Shown here: positions 19,827 through 30,100 of the stretch, one piece after another
Layout of the letters: each line of letters opens with the position of its first letter
How positions within the stretch are numbered: the first letter of the stretch is position 1
DNA from: Phocaeicola barnesiae DSM 18169 = JCM 13652
GTDB taxonomy: Bacteria > Bacteroidota > Bacteroidia > Bacteroidales > Bacteroidaceae
Direction: 5' to 3'
Assembly (NCBI RefSeq): GCF_000374585.1
Contig: NZ_KB894648.1
Location: 1 to 64,000 of the forward strand
Length of the DNA stretch: 64,000 nt
Translations under genes and position numbers: made by a program
Notes under the pieces: generated by a model
Database searches by the model: none
What the model saw: only the letters and a program-made list of their open reading frames with translations
Told to the model about the DNA's origin: nothing

Positions 19827-21197
19827 ATGAATAAGATGAATTTTACAAGAATTTGCGCTTGTCTGCTTTTTCTGCTGCTGGGAGTGAACATGTATGCTCA
19901 GGAAAATGTGATAGACGAAGTGGTATGGGTTGTCGGTGATGAGGCCATATTGAAATCGGATGTGGAAACCGAACGCCTGAATGCCCAGTATGAAGGGCGT
20001 CGTTTCGAAGGAGACCCGTATTGTGTGATACCGGAAGAACTGGCTGTACAGAAACTGTTCCTCCATCAGGCGGAGATAGACAGTGTGACGGTATCCGATC
20101 AGGAAGTTCTGCAAGAGGTAGACCGACGTCTCTCGTGGCTGGAAGAGCAGATCGGTTCGAAAGAAAAGATGGAAGAATATTACAACAAGACTACCACCCA
20201 GATTCGGGAAATGTTGCGTGAAAATATTCGCGACGGATTAACCGTACAGGAAATGCAGAAGAAAATTGTAGGTGATATCAAATTGACTCCTGCCGAGGTG
20301 CGGAATTATTTCAATAAGTTGCCCGATGACAGTATTCCGTATGTACCGATGCAGGTGGAAGTACAGATTATTACTCGTGAGCCGAAGGTGAAGGAAGAAG
20401 AGATAGAACGCGTAAAAAAGGAATTGCGTGATTTTACCGACCGTATCAACAAAGGTGAAACCACTTTCTCTACGTTGGCCCGTATGTACTCCGAAGACCC
20501 AGGTTCGGCCCGTAAAGGCGGTGAATATGGATTTACCGGTCGGGGCGAGTTGACTCCGGAATTTGCCAATGTGGTGTTCAACCTGACTGACCCGAAAAAG
20601 ATTTCTAAAGTGTTCGAGACAGAATATGGTTATCACATCGCTCAGTTGATAGAAAAACGTGGTGACCGTATCAGTTACCGTCATATCCTCCTGAAACCGA
20701 AAGTGGATGAAGCAGAAATCAATGAGGCACTCGAGAAGCTGGATACCTTGGCCAATGATATCCGTAAAGGAAAGGTTACCTTCGATGAGGCGGCTACCTG
20801 GGTGTCGCAGGATAAAGATACGAAGAACAACCATGGCTTGTTGGCCAATCCGCAGAGTGGAACTTCCCGTTTCGAAATGCAGCAGTTGGCCGGATTCGTT
20901 TCTCAGGAGGTAGCAAAAGCGGTCGAGAACCTGCAGATCGGCGAGGTTTCACAGCCGTTTACCATGGTGAACAGCAAAGGCAAAGAGGTGTGTGCCATTG
21001 TCAAGCTGAAGAATCGGATTGACGGACATAAGGCTACGATTACCGAAGACTATCAACGCCTGAAGTCTATCGTAACAGCTAAACGCAGTGAAGAAAAATT
21101 GCAGAAGTGGATTGTTGAGAAACAGAAGAATACGTATGTCCGTGTTAATCCGGACTGGAGAAAGTGTGATTTCAAGTATCCGGGGTGGATTAAATAA
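19827..21197 (+). CDS. surA: Periplasmic chaperone/PPIase SurA
   Basis: 456 aa. Signal peptide through MYAQ (cleavage near residue 20), SurA N-domain beginning NVIDEVVWVVGDEAILKSDV, first parvulin domain about 170-275 (EDPGSARKGGEYGFTGRGELTPEFANVVF and the FETEYGYHIAQLIEKRG end), second parvulin domain about 280-390. It escorts outer-membrane proteins across the periplasm. ATG 19827 is used; the frame opens with TTG 19815, which overlaps the previous stop. Best conserved of the three foldase genes here. Confidence 0.92.
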   Translation: MNKMNFTRICACLLFLLLGVNMYAQENVIDEVVWVVGDEAILKSDVETERLNAQYEGRRFEGDPYCVIPEELAVQKLFLHQAEIDSVTVSDQEVLQEVDRRLSWLEEQIGSKEKMEEYYNKTTTQIREMLRENIRDGLTVQEMQKKIVGDIKLTPAEVRNYFNKLPDDSIPYVPMQVEVQIITREPKVKEEEIERVKKELRDFTDRINKGETTFSTLARMYSEDPGSARKGGEYGFTGRGELTPEFANVVFNLTDPKKISKVFETEYGYHIAQLIEKRGDRISYRHILLKPKVDEAEINEALEKLDTLANDIRKGKVTFDEAATWVSQDKDTKNNHGLLANPQSGTSRFEMQQLAGFVSQEVAKAVENLQIGEVSQPFTMVNSKGKEVCAIVKLKNRIDGHKATITEDYQRLKSIVTAKRSEEKLQKWIVEKQKNTYVRVNPDWRKCDFKYPGWIK

Positions 21198-21224
21198 CCG
21201 CTGATACCTTGCTATAGAAAGGAT

Positions 21225-22961
21225 ATGTCTGATAAAAGAACAAAATATACATGGATAGGCGGGCATAGGATACTGGTATTGGGTATCCTATGCCTGTTCG
21301 GCTTTTGTCTGCTGGCTCAGCGTCCGGTGCAGAAAAAAGTGACAGGTACAACTGCGACTGCCCCGAAGAAAGATTCAGTGGCAAAGACGGGGAAACCGGC
21401 CAAGAAGGAAGAACCGAAACAGAAGAGTAAAGTTTATCTGCTGCATTCGGATATATTGAAAAAGACACTCGACCGTTCAGACGCACAGGTGGTGGTAGGA
21501 AATGTCATTTTCCGTCACGACAGCCTGTACATGTATTGCGACAGTGCCTATTATTTCGACCAGCGCAACTCGTTCGAGGCGTTCGGGAATGTACGGATGG
21601 AACAGGGAGATACCTTGTTCCTGTATGGCGACCATCTGTATTATGACGGTATGACTCAGATTGCCCAGATGCGTATGAATGTACGTCTGGAAAACCGTAA
21701 CACGACGTTGCTGACCGATAGCTTGAACTACGACCGGGTATATAGTCTGGGATATTTCTTCGATGGGGGTACCTTGATGGACGAACAGAATGTACTGACT
21801 TCCGAATGGGGGGAATACAACACCCAGAACAAGCAGTCGGTATTCAACTACAATGTGAAACTGGTGAACCCGCAGTTCACGCTGACTTCCGATACCTTGC
21901 GGTACAATACGGCCAGTAAGGTGGCGAACATTGTGGGTCCCTCGGATATCTTGAGCGACAAAAACCACATTTATTCCGAGTCTGGCTATTACAACACCCA
22001 GACCGGGAAAGCGGATTTGTATCAGCGTTCGGTCTTGACAAACGAAGGAAAGCAGTTCACCGGCGATACATTGTTCTATGACCGTAATGAAGGAGTGGGT
22101 GAGGCGTTTCATGACATGGTAATGACCGATACTGTCAATAAGAACATGATGACCGGTGATTACGGCTTCTACAACGAGAAGACTAAATATGCTTTTGCTA
22201 CGCGTAAAGCGGTTGCCATCGATTATTCACAAGGAGACAGTCTGTTTCTTCATGCCGATACCTTGATGATGAAGACCTTCCACCTCGATACGGATTCCAT
22301 GTTCCGTGAGATGCGGGCTTTTCATAAGGTACGTTTTTACCGTACGGATGTACAGGGTGTCTGCGATTCGTTGGTCTTCTCTACCAAGGACAGTTGCCTG
22401 ACCATGTATGACAATCCGATTCTTTGGAATGAAAACCAGCAGCTGATAGGCGAGAAGGTACTTATCTATATGAATGACAGTACGATAGACTGGGCACATA
22501 TCATCAATCAGGCCTTGTCTGTGGAGCAGATTGATACGACGAAGTATAATCAGGTCACGGGTAAGGAGATGAAGGCTTTCTTCCGGGATGGTGAAATGAA
22601 GAAGGTGGAGGTTATCGGTTCGGTGCGTCTGGTGTATTATCCGATGGATTCAGACAGTACATTGATTGGTATGAATGTGTCTGAGACCAGCCAGCTGGAT
22701 ATCTATCTGGAACAACAGAAGTTGGACCACATGGTGATGAGTCCGCAGTCGAACGGTACACTTTATCCGTTGCCTCAGATACCGAAGGGAAAAGATAAGC
22801 TGGACAATTTTGTCTGGTTCGATTATATCCGTCCGCTTAATAAGGACGACATCTTTGAATGGAGAGCTAAGAAGGCCGGCGATGAGCTGAAGAAGAATAT
22901 CCGCGGGCCGATAGAGCTGCCTAACCAGCATTTGTTTGACCAACAGAAAAAGGAGGAGTGA
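21225..22961 (+). CDS. OstA/LptA-like envelope protein
   Basis: 578 aa. N-terminal hydrophobic segment (ILVLGILCLFGFCLLAQ, residues 14-31) as signal or anchor, a low-complexity Thr/Lys/Pro linker, then an OstA/LptA-like beta-jellyroll repeat region beginning LLHSDILKKTLDRSDAQVVVGNV. Many DxLxYD-type repeats (TLFLYGDHLYYDG, SDTLRYNT, GDTLFYDR) fit a beta-taco repeat. The position after surA suggests a role in LPS transport or outer-membrane assembly. The family is known; the exact step in this phylum is inference. Confidence 0.85.
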   Translation: MSDKRTKYTWIGGHRILVLGILCLFGFCLLAQRPVQKKVTGTTATAPKKDSVAKTGKPAKKEEPKQKSKVYLLHSDILKKTLDRSDAQVVVGNVIFRHDSLYMYCDSAYYFDQRNSFEAFGNVRMEQGDTLFLYGDHLYYDGMTQIAQMRMNVRLENRNTTLLTDSLNYDRVYSLGYFFDGGTLMDEQNVLTSEWGEYNTQNKQSVFNYNVKLVNPQFTLTSDTLRYNTASKVANIVGPSDILSDKNHIYSESGYYNTQTGKADLYQRSVLTNEGKQFTGDTLFYDRNEGVGEAFHDMVMTDTVNKNMMTGDYGFYNEKTKYAFATRKAVAIDYSQGDSLFLHADTLMMKTFHLDTDSMFREMRAFHKVRFYRTDVQGVCDSLVFSTKDSCLTMYDNPILWNENQQLIGEKVLIYMNDSTIDWAHIINQALSVEQIDTTKYNQVTGKEMKAFFRDGEMKKVEVIGSVRLVYYPMDSDSTLIGMNVSETSQLDIYLEQQKLDHMVMSPQSNGTLYPLPQIPKGKDKLDNFVWFDYIRPLNKDDIFEWRAKKAGDELKKNIRGPIELPNQHLFDQQKKEE

Positions 22962-22963
22962 TT

Positions 22964-23260
22964 ATGGGAATGTTTTCAATGAGAAAGCCACGTGCGTATC
23001 ACCATGAGTATATCTACGTGGACGAGCGTAAGGAAAAGTTGCAGAAGATAGAAGAGTCTGCCAAACGTGATCTGGGAATGCTCCCGCCCAAGGAATTTTC
23101 GCCGGAAGATATCCGGGGAAAGTTCATCGAGGGTACTACTTACCTGAAGCGTCGGAAGGAAAGCGGACGTAAGCCGCTGGCCTACGGAACTATTTTTGTA
23201 GCCATTGCTGTGCTTCTGTACATTCTGCATTACCTGATAACCGGAGAATTTACTTTCTAA
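22964..23260 (+). CDS. Small membrane protein of unknown function
   Basis: 98 aa. Charged N-terminal two-thirds (HHEYIYVDERKEKLQKIEE) and a single C-terminal transmembrane helix near residues 74-92 (TIFVAIAVLLYILHYLI). Starts two bases after the ostA stop, with AGGAGG 8-13 bp before the ATG, an unusually good Shine-Dalgarno for this phylum. Likely translationally linked to the ostA-like gene. I do not recognise a named family; its constant position between ostA and mutL would be worth testing. Confidence 0.75.
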   Translation: MGMFSMRKPRAYHHEYIYVDERKEKLQKIEESAKRDLGMLPPKEFSPEDIRGKFIEGTTYLKRRKESGRKPLAYGTIFVAIAVLLYILHYLITGEFTF

Positions 23261-23282
23261 TCGTTAGTTGATTGGTAGACGT

Positions 23283-25184
23283 ATGAGCGATATTATCCGT
23301 TTGTTGCCCGATTCCGTAGCCAATCAGATTGCGGCGGGTGAAGTGATCCAGCGGCCTGCTTCAGTAGTCAAGGAGCTGGTGGAGAATGCCATTGATGCCG
23401 GGGCACATCACATTGATGTCTCGGTGACCGATGCCGGAAAGACGTGCATCCAGGTGATAGACGATGGAAAGGGTATGTCCGAGACCGATGCGCGTTTGGC
23501 TTTCGAACGCCATGCCACTTCGAAAATCCGGGAGGCTTCCGACCTGTTTGCCTTGCATACCATGGGATTCCGAGGGGAGGCATTGGCCTCCATTGCGGCT
23601 GTGGCACAGGTGGAACTTAAAACCTGTCAGGAAGGTGACGAGCTGGGAACAGCCCTTACAATCGCCGGTTCGAAGGTAGAAAGCCAGGAAGCGGTAACTT
23701 GCCGTAAGGGCAGTAACTTTGCGGTGAAGAACTTGTTTTTCAATGTTCCTGCCCGCCGGAAATTCCTGAAGTCGAATCAGACGGAGTTGAGTAATATCCT
23801 GGCTGAGTTTGAACGGATTGCTTTGGTGAATCCGGATGTGTCCTTCACCCTGCATCACAACGATACAGAGATGCTTAACCTGCCGGCTACCCAGCTACGT
23901 CTGCGTATTATGGGCGTATTCGGCAGAAAGCTCAACCAGGACCTGCTGTCACTGGAAATCGATACCACCATGGTGAAGATACACGGCTTCATCGGGAAGC
24001 CGGAGACCGCCCGTAAGAAAGGGGCGCGACAGTTCTTCTTCGTGAACGGGCGTTACATGCGCCATCCGTATTTCCACAAGGCGGTGATGGATGCTTACGA
24101 GCATCTGGTTCCTGTAGGCGAGCAGGTTTCTTATTTTCTTTATTTTGAGGTGGAACCGGCCAATATTGACGTGAATATCCATCCTACCAAGACTGAAATC
24201 AAGTTCGAGAACGAACAGGCCATCTGGCAGATTCTGTCGGCTGCCGTGAAAGAGACCCTAGGGCGGTTCAATGCCGTTCCTTCCATCGACTTTGATACGG
24301 AAGGGATGCCGGATATTCCGGCTTTCGATGCTTCGCCTTATTCGGTGGTACAACCCCCGAAGACTTCGTACGATACTTCTTACAATCCGTTCAATACGTC
24401 GTCGGTAGTACCTCCTTCGGCCTATTCATCGTATACGCCGAAGCCTTCTACCGAATGGGAACCGTTGTTCCAGGGATTGGAGAAGAAACAGCAGGCTCCT
24501 GCCTGGCCTTCGGAGGGACCGGATTTTCCGGAAGAAGCGTTTCCGGAAACATCTGCTTCACTGGTGCCTGAGGAAGAACCGACGCTTTATGACGAACATC
24601 CGGCTGAGGCGGTCAAGGAAAAAGTGGCCCAGCATTATCAGTATAAAGGAAGCTATATCCTGACTTCCGTCAAGTCGGGTTTGATGATTATCGACCAGCA
24701 ACGGGCGCATACCCGCATTCTATATGACCGCTATATGCGTCAGTTGGAGAGTCATCAGCATGTTTCCCAACGGATGCTGTTCCCGGATATGGTGCATTTT
24801 TCTCCGGCCGAAGTTCCGGTACTGGAGGAAATCATGAGTGACCTGAATGATTTAGGCTTTGATTTGAGTAGCCTGGGTGGTGGTACGTATGCCATCAACG
24901 GGGTACCGGAAGGAATCGAAGGGCTGAATCCGGAAACACTGGTGACGAACATGGTACAGACAGCCATCGAGAAAGGCTGTAAGGTGAAGGAGGAAATCCA
25001 GAGCCTGTTGGCACTTTCGTTGGCGAAAGCGGCTGCCATCGTGCCGGGACAGGTCTTGACCAATGAGGAGATGAACAGCTTGGTAGACGGCCTTTTTGCC
25101 GCGTCTACCCCTAATTATACTCCGGACGGAAAAGTGGTTCTTTCTGTCCTGAAGGAAGAAGATTTGGAGAAGATGTTCCGCTAG
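23283..25184 (+). CDS. mutL: DNA mismatch repair protein MutL
   Basis: 633 aa. N-terminal GHKL ATPase: [53 protein letters not shown] Ser/Pro/Thr-rich linker runs about 345-440, then the dimerisation domain. Where endonuclease-type MutL has DQHA..E, this protein reads [12 protein letters not shown], so the nicking motif looks altered. Start ATG 23283 gives [20 protein letters not shown]; the frame extends upstream to 23268. Last gene of the foldase-ostA cluster. Confidence 0.95.
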   Translation: MSDIIRLLPDSVANQIAAGEVIQRPASVVKELVENAIDAGAHHIDVSVTDAGKTCIQVIDDGKGMSETDARLAFERHATSKIREASDLFALHTMGFRGEALASIAAVAQVELKTCQEGDELGTALTIAGSKVESQEAVTCRKGSNFAVKNLFFNVPARRKFLKSNQTELSNILAEFERIALVNPDVSFTLHHNDTEMLNLPATQLRLRIMGVFGRKLNQDLLSLEIDTTMVKIHGFIGKPETARKKGARQFFFVNGRYMRHPYFHKAVMDAYEHLVPVGEQVSYFLYFEVEPANIDVNIHPTKTEIKFENEQAIWQILSAAVKETLGRFNAVPSIDFDTEGMPDIPAFDASPYSVVQPPKTSYDTSYNPFNTSSVVPPSAYSSYTPKPSTEWEPLFQGLEKKQQAPAWPSEGPDFPEEAFPETSASLVPEEEPTLYDEHPAEAVKEKVAQHYQYKGSYILTSVKSGLMIIDQQRAHTRILYDRYMRQLESHQHVSQRMLFPDMVHFSPAEVPVLEEIMSDLNDLGFDLSSLGGGTYAINGVPEGIEGLNPETLVTNMVQTAIEKGCKVKEEIQSLLALSLAKAAAIVPGQVLTNEEMNSLVDGLFAASTPNYTPDGKVVLSVLKEEDLEKMFR

Positions 25185-25211
25185 TAGGCTGTTAGACGAT
25201 ATGAAATACTG

Positions 25212-25259
25212 CCCGCATGTCTGAAGGAAATCCCGAAAGGCATGCGGGTAGCGTTTTTT
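25212..25259 (+). terminator. mutL terminator
   Basis: CCCGCATG (25212-25219)/CATGCGGG (25241-25248), then TAGCG and six T (25254-25259). Confidence 0.85.
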
Positions 25260-25328
25260 GTAGCCTATATATCTTTTCCCGGATGGAGTATCGGATGTTG
25301 CTTTTTTCGGTAAGATTAGAAAGAGGCT

Positions 25329-26093
25329 TTATCCCAGCACGAAGTTCCAGTGTTTTCCGGAATCATCCGTGCCGCTGAAACGGAATCCTTCCCATTCGAA
25401 TTTTTTCAGTTCTTCCGGTTGTTCTATCCGGTTCTTCAGGATGTAACGGGTCATTTCTCCCCGGCACATCTTGGCATACACCACAACGGTTGCCAGTTTT
25501 CCGTTTTTCCAGGTATGAAACTCCGGGGTGATGACCTGTACTTCACGGTTCACTTTTTCCCAATCAAACAAATCTTTCATTTCTCCGCTGGCCAGGTTTA
25601 TCAGGATGCCTCCTTGTTTCCGGATGGGTTCGATGAAGTAATCGGTCAACCGGGGTTTCCAATAGTCGAAGAAAGACATTCCTCCCAGTTCCGGAAGTTT
25701 TACATCGCCTTCCAACCGGTAATTCTTGATGGCATCCAGCGGGCGCAATAATCCGTACAGGAAAGAAGTGATAAGCAGGTGCTCTTGCGCATACCGGAAA
25801 TCGTCCTCGCTGAAATCTTTAGGATTGATGCGCTTGAATACCATACCGGTATAGGAGAGCAAGGCGGGCAGTGCCGGTGTCTCGTCCGAACAGAAATCCT
25901 GATAGCGCAGGTAGTTGGTGGCAGCCAGTTTGGAATTGATGCGTAACAGCTTTTCCAGCTCCTGGGTCGAAAATTGGGAGAGGTTCAGAGCGTGTTCTTT
26001 GGCTGCTGTCTCGAAAGGAGGCACAGTCGTGAAAGGAACCCGTACGTTGGAACGGGCAGTCATAGTCTTGGCGCAGGAGATGAAAGTAAGCAT
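25329..26093 (-). CDS. yaaA: YaaA family peroxide stress protein (DUF328)
   Basis: 254 aa, normal for the family. MLTFISCAKTM at the N-terminus, NFLRYQDF-like segment, and YGLLRPLDAIKNYRLEG are the YaaA hallmarks. In E. coli, YaaA limits free iron and protects DNA under H2O2 (family knowledge). Start at 26093 chosen over an upstream ATG at 26135 because the conserved N-terminus begins there. Divergent from the TlpA-like gene. Confidence 0.88.
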   Translation of the reverse strand: MLTFISCAKTMTARSNVRVPFTTVPPFETAAKEHALNLSQFSTQELEKLLRINSKLAATNYLRYQDFCSDETPALPALLSYTGMVFKRINPKDFSEDDFRYAQEHLLITSFLYGLLRPLDAIKNYRLEGDVKLPELGGMSFFDYWKPRLTDYFIEPIRKQGGILINLASGEMKDLFDWEKVNREVQVITPEFHTWKNGKLATVVVYAKMCRGEMTRYILKNRIEQPEELKKFEWEGFRFSGTDDSGKHWNFVLG

Positions 26094-26107
26094 ATTCTTT
26101 TTGCGGG

Positions 26108-26115
26108 TAAAGATA
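26108..26115 (-). promoter_or_regulatory. Candidate yaaA promoter -7
   Basis: Minus-strand TATCTTTA, one mismatch from TAnnTTTG, 15 bp upstream of the start. Confidence 0.4.
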
Positions 26116-26147
26116 GTGGAATTTGCGGGATTCACCGAAAGTATTTT

Positions 26148-26155
26148 TATCTTTG
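26148..26155 (+). promoter_or_regulatory. tlpA-like gene promoter -7
   Basis: TATCTTTG with a TTTG at 26122-26125 as possible -33 (22-bp spacing). Confidence 0.6.
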
Positions 26156-26184
26156 TCAGTAAAATGATAAAAACGGATATTCGT

Positions 26185-26700
26185 ATGAGAAGTGTTAGAA
26201 TTTTCAGTCTGATAGGACTGATGTGGATGTTTATGTTGGGAGTGAACGCTCAGGGAGTGGAGAAAGTGAAGGCAGGTGATGCAATGCCGGCTTTTTCATT
26301 GAACTCGGAAGTGTATGGTAAGGTGACACCTGCCGATTTGAAAGGAAAGGTCGTATTGGTTTCCCTGTTTGCTACCTGGTGCGGTCCCTGTCAGTTGGAA
26401 TTGGGTCAGGTACAGAAGGTCTTGTGGCCGAAATACAAAGATAATGCGGACTTCAAGCTGCTGGTGATTGGGCGGGAGCATACGGATGCCGATCTGAAGA
26501 AGTACAACGAACGGAAGAAATTCACCTTCCCGTTGTATCCAGACCCCAAGCGTGAAGTATTCTCCTTGTTTGCCGACCAAAGCATTCCTCGGGTTTACCT
26601 GTTCGGAAAAGACGGCAAGTTGGTGCATGCTTCCATCGGTTATACCGCCGAAGAGTTCCAGCACCTGATGGAAAGCATTGAACAGGAACTGGCCAAATAA
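26185..26700 (+). CDS. TlpA-like thioredoxin-fold protein
   Basis: 171 aa. Signal peptide (IFSLIGLMWMFMLGVNAQG) and a TlpA/AhpC-TSA thioredoxin fold with redox motif ATWCGPCQLEL near residue 65 and the cis-Pro loop QSIPRVYLF. Predicted periplasmic thiol-disulfide oxidoreductase. ATG 26185 is preferred because the upstream ATG 26164 lies only 8 bp after the -7 element. The substrate is unknown. Confidence 0.85.
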   Translation: MRSVRIFSLIGLMWMFMLGVNAQGVEKVKAGDAMPAFSLNSEVYGKVTPADLKGKVVLVSLFATWCGPCQLELGQVQKVLWPKYKDNADFKLLVIGREHTDADLKKYNERKKFTFPLYPDPKREVFSLFADQSIPRVYLFGKDGKLVHASIGYTAEEFQHLMESIEQELAK

Positions 26701-26730
26701 TTCTTCTGCTGAGATACAGCAGAGTACATA

Positions 26731-26778
26731 AAGGTCCATGGATAATCGTTATAGGTGGGTTGTCCATGGACCTTTTCA
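26731..26778 (+). terminator. tlpA-like gene terminator
   Basis: AAGGTCCATGGA (26731-26742) pairs perfectly with TCCATGGACCTT (26763-26774), followed by TTC; an A-run on the left would serve the other strand. Confidence 0.8.
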
Positions 26779-26875
26779 GCTTATTTTAGGGGTATATCCT
26801 GCTGCTTTCAGAAGTTCTGATAGTTGGTTTCACACTTTCACACACGGGTAACCGGTTGTTGAACAGGAACTCTCT

Positions 26876-26914
26876 GTGAAGGGTGATGTTTCACCGTGAA
26901 GGATGATGGTTCAC
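26876..26914. repeat. Two tandem 20-bp palindromic repeats
   Basis: GTGAAGGGTGATGTTTCAC (26876-26894) and GTGAAGGATGATGGTTCAC (26896-26914): exact 20-bp period, two mismatches, and each unit is itself an inverted repeat (GTGAA...TTCAC). Two partial TTTCACAC copies lie at 26829-26842. They sit in the 435-bp gap between the tlpA-like gene and carB. The rest of that gap has no coding frame I trust. Confidence 0.75.
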
Positions 26915-27054
26915 TTCCGGTAGTGGAATGGCATTGCATCTATAAGATTATTCATTGAGGAACCATTGGAGAGTGGAGAACAGTGTAGTTAAAGGTACAC
27001 GGTTGATAATTGGGGACTATCTGATTTTTGAGGATAGGAGCAAGCATACAAAAC

Positions 27055-27100
27055 CGCATAAAAAAGGGTGGAACCTATGAGGCCCCACCCTTTTTATGCG
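27055..27100 (-). terminator. carB terminator
   Basis: CGCATAAAAAAGGGTGG (27055-27071)/CCACCCTTTTTATGCG (27085-27100), a long stem beginning 36 bp past the carB stop; A/T-runs are inside the stem. Confidence 0.8.
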
Positions 27101-27136
27101 ATTTTAAATACCGTTCAAGTGCGGTTTAAAAACGGA

Positions 27137-30100
27137 TTATTTGTATTCCTGCCAGCTCTTGATCTGAATGTCTTCCAGTTTGGTAGTGCAGAAGGCTTCG
27201 ATGAAGGCTTTGGCCAGGCGGGCATTCGTCATCAACGGAATGTTGTGGTCGATGGCGCCACGGCGGATGCGGTAACCGTTGGTCAGTTCGCGTTTGCTGT
27301 GGTTCTTCGGAATGTTCACAATCAGGTCGAACTGATGGTTGGCAATCATCTTCATCACGTTGTTTTCAGCGTTCGGACGTTCATCCGGCCAGAATACCGG
27401 TGTAGTAGGAATACCGTGTGAGTTCAGGAAAGTAGCGGTACCGGCAGTAGCGTAGATGTGGTAACCTTTCTGGCTTAACATCTGGCTGGCATCCAGCAAA
27501 TCTACTTTCGACTTGGTAGCTCCGGAAGAGAGGAGGACAGCTTTCTTCGGAATGCGGTAACCGGTAGCGATGAGCGCGTTCAGCAGAGCTTCGTCGAAAT
27601 CATCTCCCAAGCAACCCACTTCACCGGTAGACGACATGTCGACTCCCAATACCGGGTCGGCATTCTGCAGACGGGCGAATGAGAATTGGGAAGCTTTTAC
27701 ACCGATGCGGTCGATGTCGAAAGCCGATTTATCCGGTTGAGTGTATGGAGCATCGAGCATGATGCGGGTAGCTGTTTCAATGAAGTTACGTTTCAGTACC
27801 TTCGATACGAACGGGAAGCTGCGTGAAGCACGCAGGTTACATTCGATGACTTTTACTTCGTTCTTCCGTGCCAGGAACTGGATGTTGAACGGACCGGAGA
27901 TGTTCAGTTCCTGAGCGATGCGACGGCTGATTTTCTTGATTTGACGAGCTGTAGAGAAATAAATCTGCTGGGCCGGGAAAACCAGAGTAGCGTCGCCGGA
28001 GTGTACACCGGCATATTCGATGTGTTCCGAGATGGCGTATTCCACGATTTCGCCCTGATTGGCTACGGCATCGAATTCGATTTCCTTAGTCTCTTGCATG
28101 AATTGTGAGATAACTACCGGATATTCCTTCGATACTTCGCTGGCCATCTGCAGGAAGCGGGTCAGTTCTTCTTCATCGTAGCAGACGTTCATGGCTGCAC
28201 CGGAAAGTACGTACGACGGACGTACCAGTACCGGATAACCTACTTTGGCGATGAATTGTTTCACATCGTCCAGGCTGGTCAGTTCCTGCCAAGCCGGCTG
28301 GTCGATTCCCAACTGGTCGAGCATGGCCGAGAACTTGTTGCGGTTTTCGGCACGGTCGATGGATACCGGCGAAGTACCCAGGATAGGCACAGACTGGCGG
28401 TGGAGTTTCATGGCCAGGTTGTTCGGAATCTGTCCGCCCACGGAAACGATGACACCACGTGGCTGTTCCAGGTCGATGACATCCAATACCCGTTCGAACG
28501 AGAGTTCGTCGAAGTAGAGGCGGTCGCACATATCGTAGTCGGTCGATACGGTTTCCGGATTATAGTTGATCATGATGGACTTGTAACCCAGTTTGCGGGC
28601 AGTCTGGATGGCGTTTACCGAACACCAGTCGAACTCTACGGAAGAACCGATGCGGTAGGCGCCTGAGCCCAGTACAACCACCGATTTCTCGTTCTTGTAG
28701 TAATTCACATCGTAACCTTCGGCATCGTAGGTGAAGTACAGGTAGTTGGTCAGTTCCGGATGTTCGGAAGCCACGGTATTGATGCGTTTTACAGCCGGCA
28801 GGATATTCAGTTTCTTACGGTAGGCACGTACCTGCAGGTTTTCTTTTTCCATGTTGCCGTTGTGCGGTTTCAGTACGAAACGTGCAATCTGGAAGTCGGA
28901 GAATCCCAGACGTTTGGCTTCGCGCAATACATCGGCCGGGAGTGATTCCAGGGAATCATAGCTCTGCAGCTTGGCTTTATAATCGACGATGTTCTTCAGA
29001 CGTTCGATGAACCACGGGTCAATCTTGGTCAGTTCGAAGATACGCTCGATGCTGTATCCTTCTTCCAGTGCCTGGGCGATGGCGAAGATACGCAGGTCGG
29101 TCGGGTTGGACAGCTCGTCATCCAGGTTGTCGAAGCGAGTATGGTCATTGCCTACGAAACCGTGCATGCCCTGTCCGATCATACGCAGACCCTTTTGGAT
29201 GATTTCTTCGAACGAGCGTCCGATGGACATGATTTCGCCTACTGACTTCATGCTGGAACCGATGCGGCGCGATACGCCTACGAATTTGGTCAGGTCCCAG
29301 CGTGGAATCTTACAGATGAGGTAATCCAGTGATGGAGCCACATAAGCCGAGTTTGGAGTTCCCATTTCACCGATTTGGTCGAGGGTATAGCCTAGAGCAA
29401 TCTTGGCGGCAACGAAAGCCAACGGGTAACCGGTGGCTTTGGAAGCCAAAGCCGAAGAACGGCTGAGGCGGGCATTTACCTCAATGATGCGGTAGTCGTT
29501 TGTATCGGCATTGAATGCGTACTGGATGTTACATTCGCCCACGATACCTAAGTGGCGGATACATTGGCGGGAGAGAGCTTGCAAGGTAGTCACCTGTTCT
29601 TCTGACAGGGAGCAGGTTGGAGCTACTACGATGGATTCACCGGTATGGATACCCAGCGGGTCGAAGTTCTCCATGCTGGCTACCGTGAAGCAGTGGTCGT
29701 TCGCGTCGCGGATAACCTCGAACTCGATTTCTTTCCAGCCTTTCAGCGATTCTTCTACCAGAATCTGTGGTGAGAAAGTAAAGGCGCTCTCTGCCAGTTC
29801 GATGAAGGCTTCTTCGTTGGGACAGATACCGCTTCCCAATCCACCTAAAGCGTATGCAGAACGGATCATGACCGGGTAACCGATACGGCGGGCGGCTTCG
29901 AGTGCAGCTTCCATGGATTCTACAGCCTGGCTAACCGGAGTCTTCAGTGAAGCTTCGTTCATCTTTTTCACGAAGAGGTCTCGGTCTTCGGTGTACATGA
30001 TGGCTTCTACCGAGGTACCCAATACTTCTACACCGTATTCCTGTAGAACTCCTGTCTGATAAAGTTCTGTTCCGCAGTTCAGGGCAGTCTGTCCGCCGAA

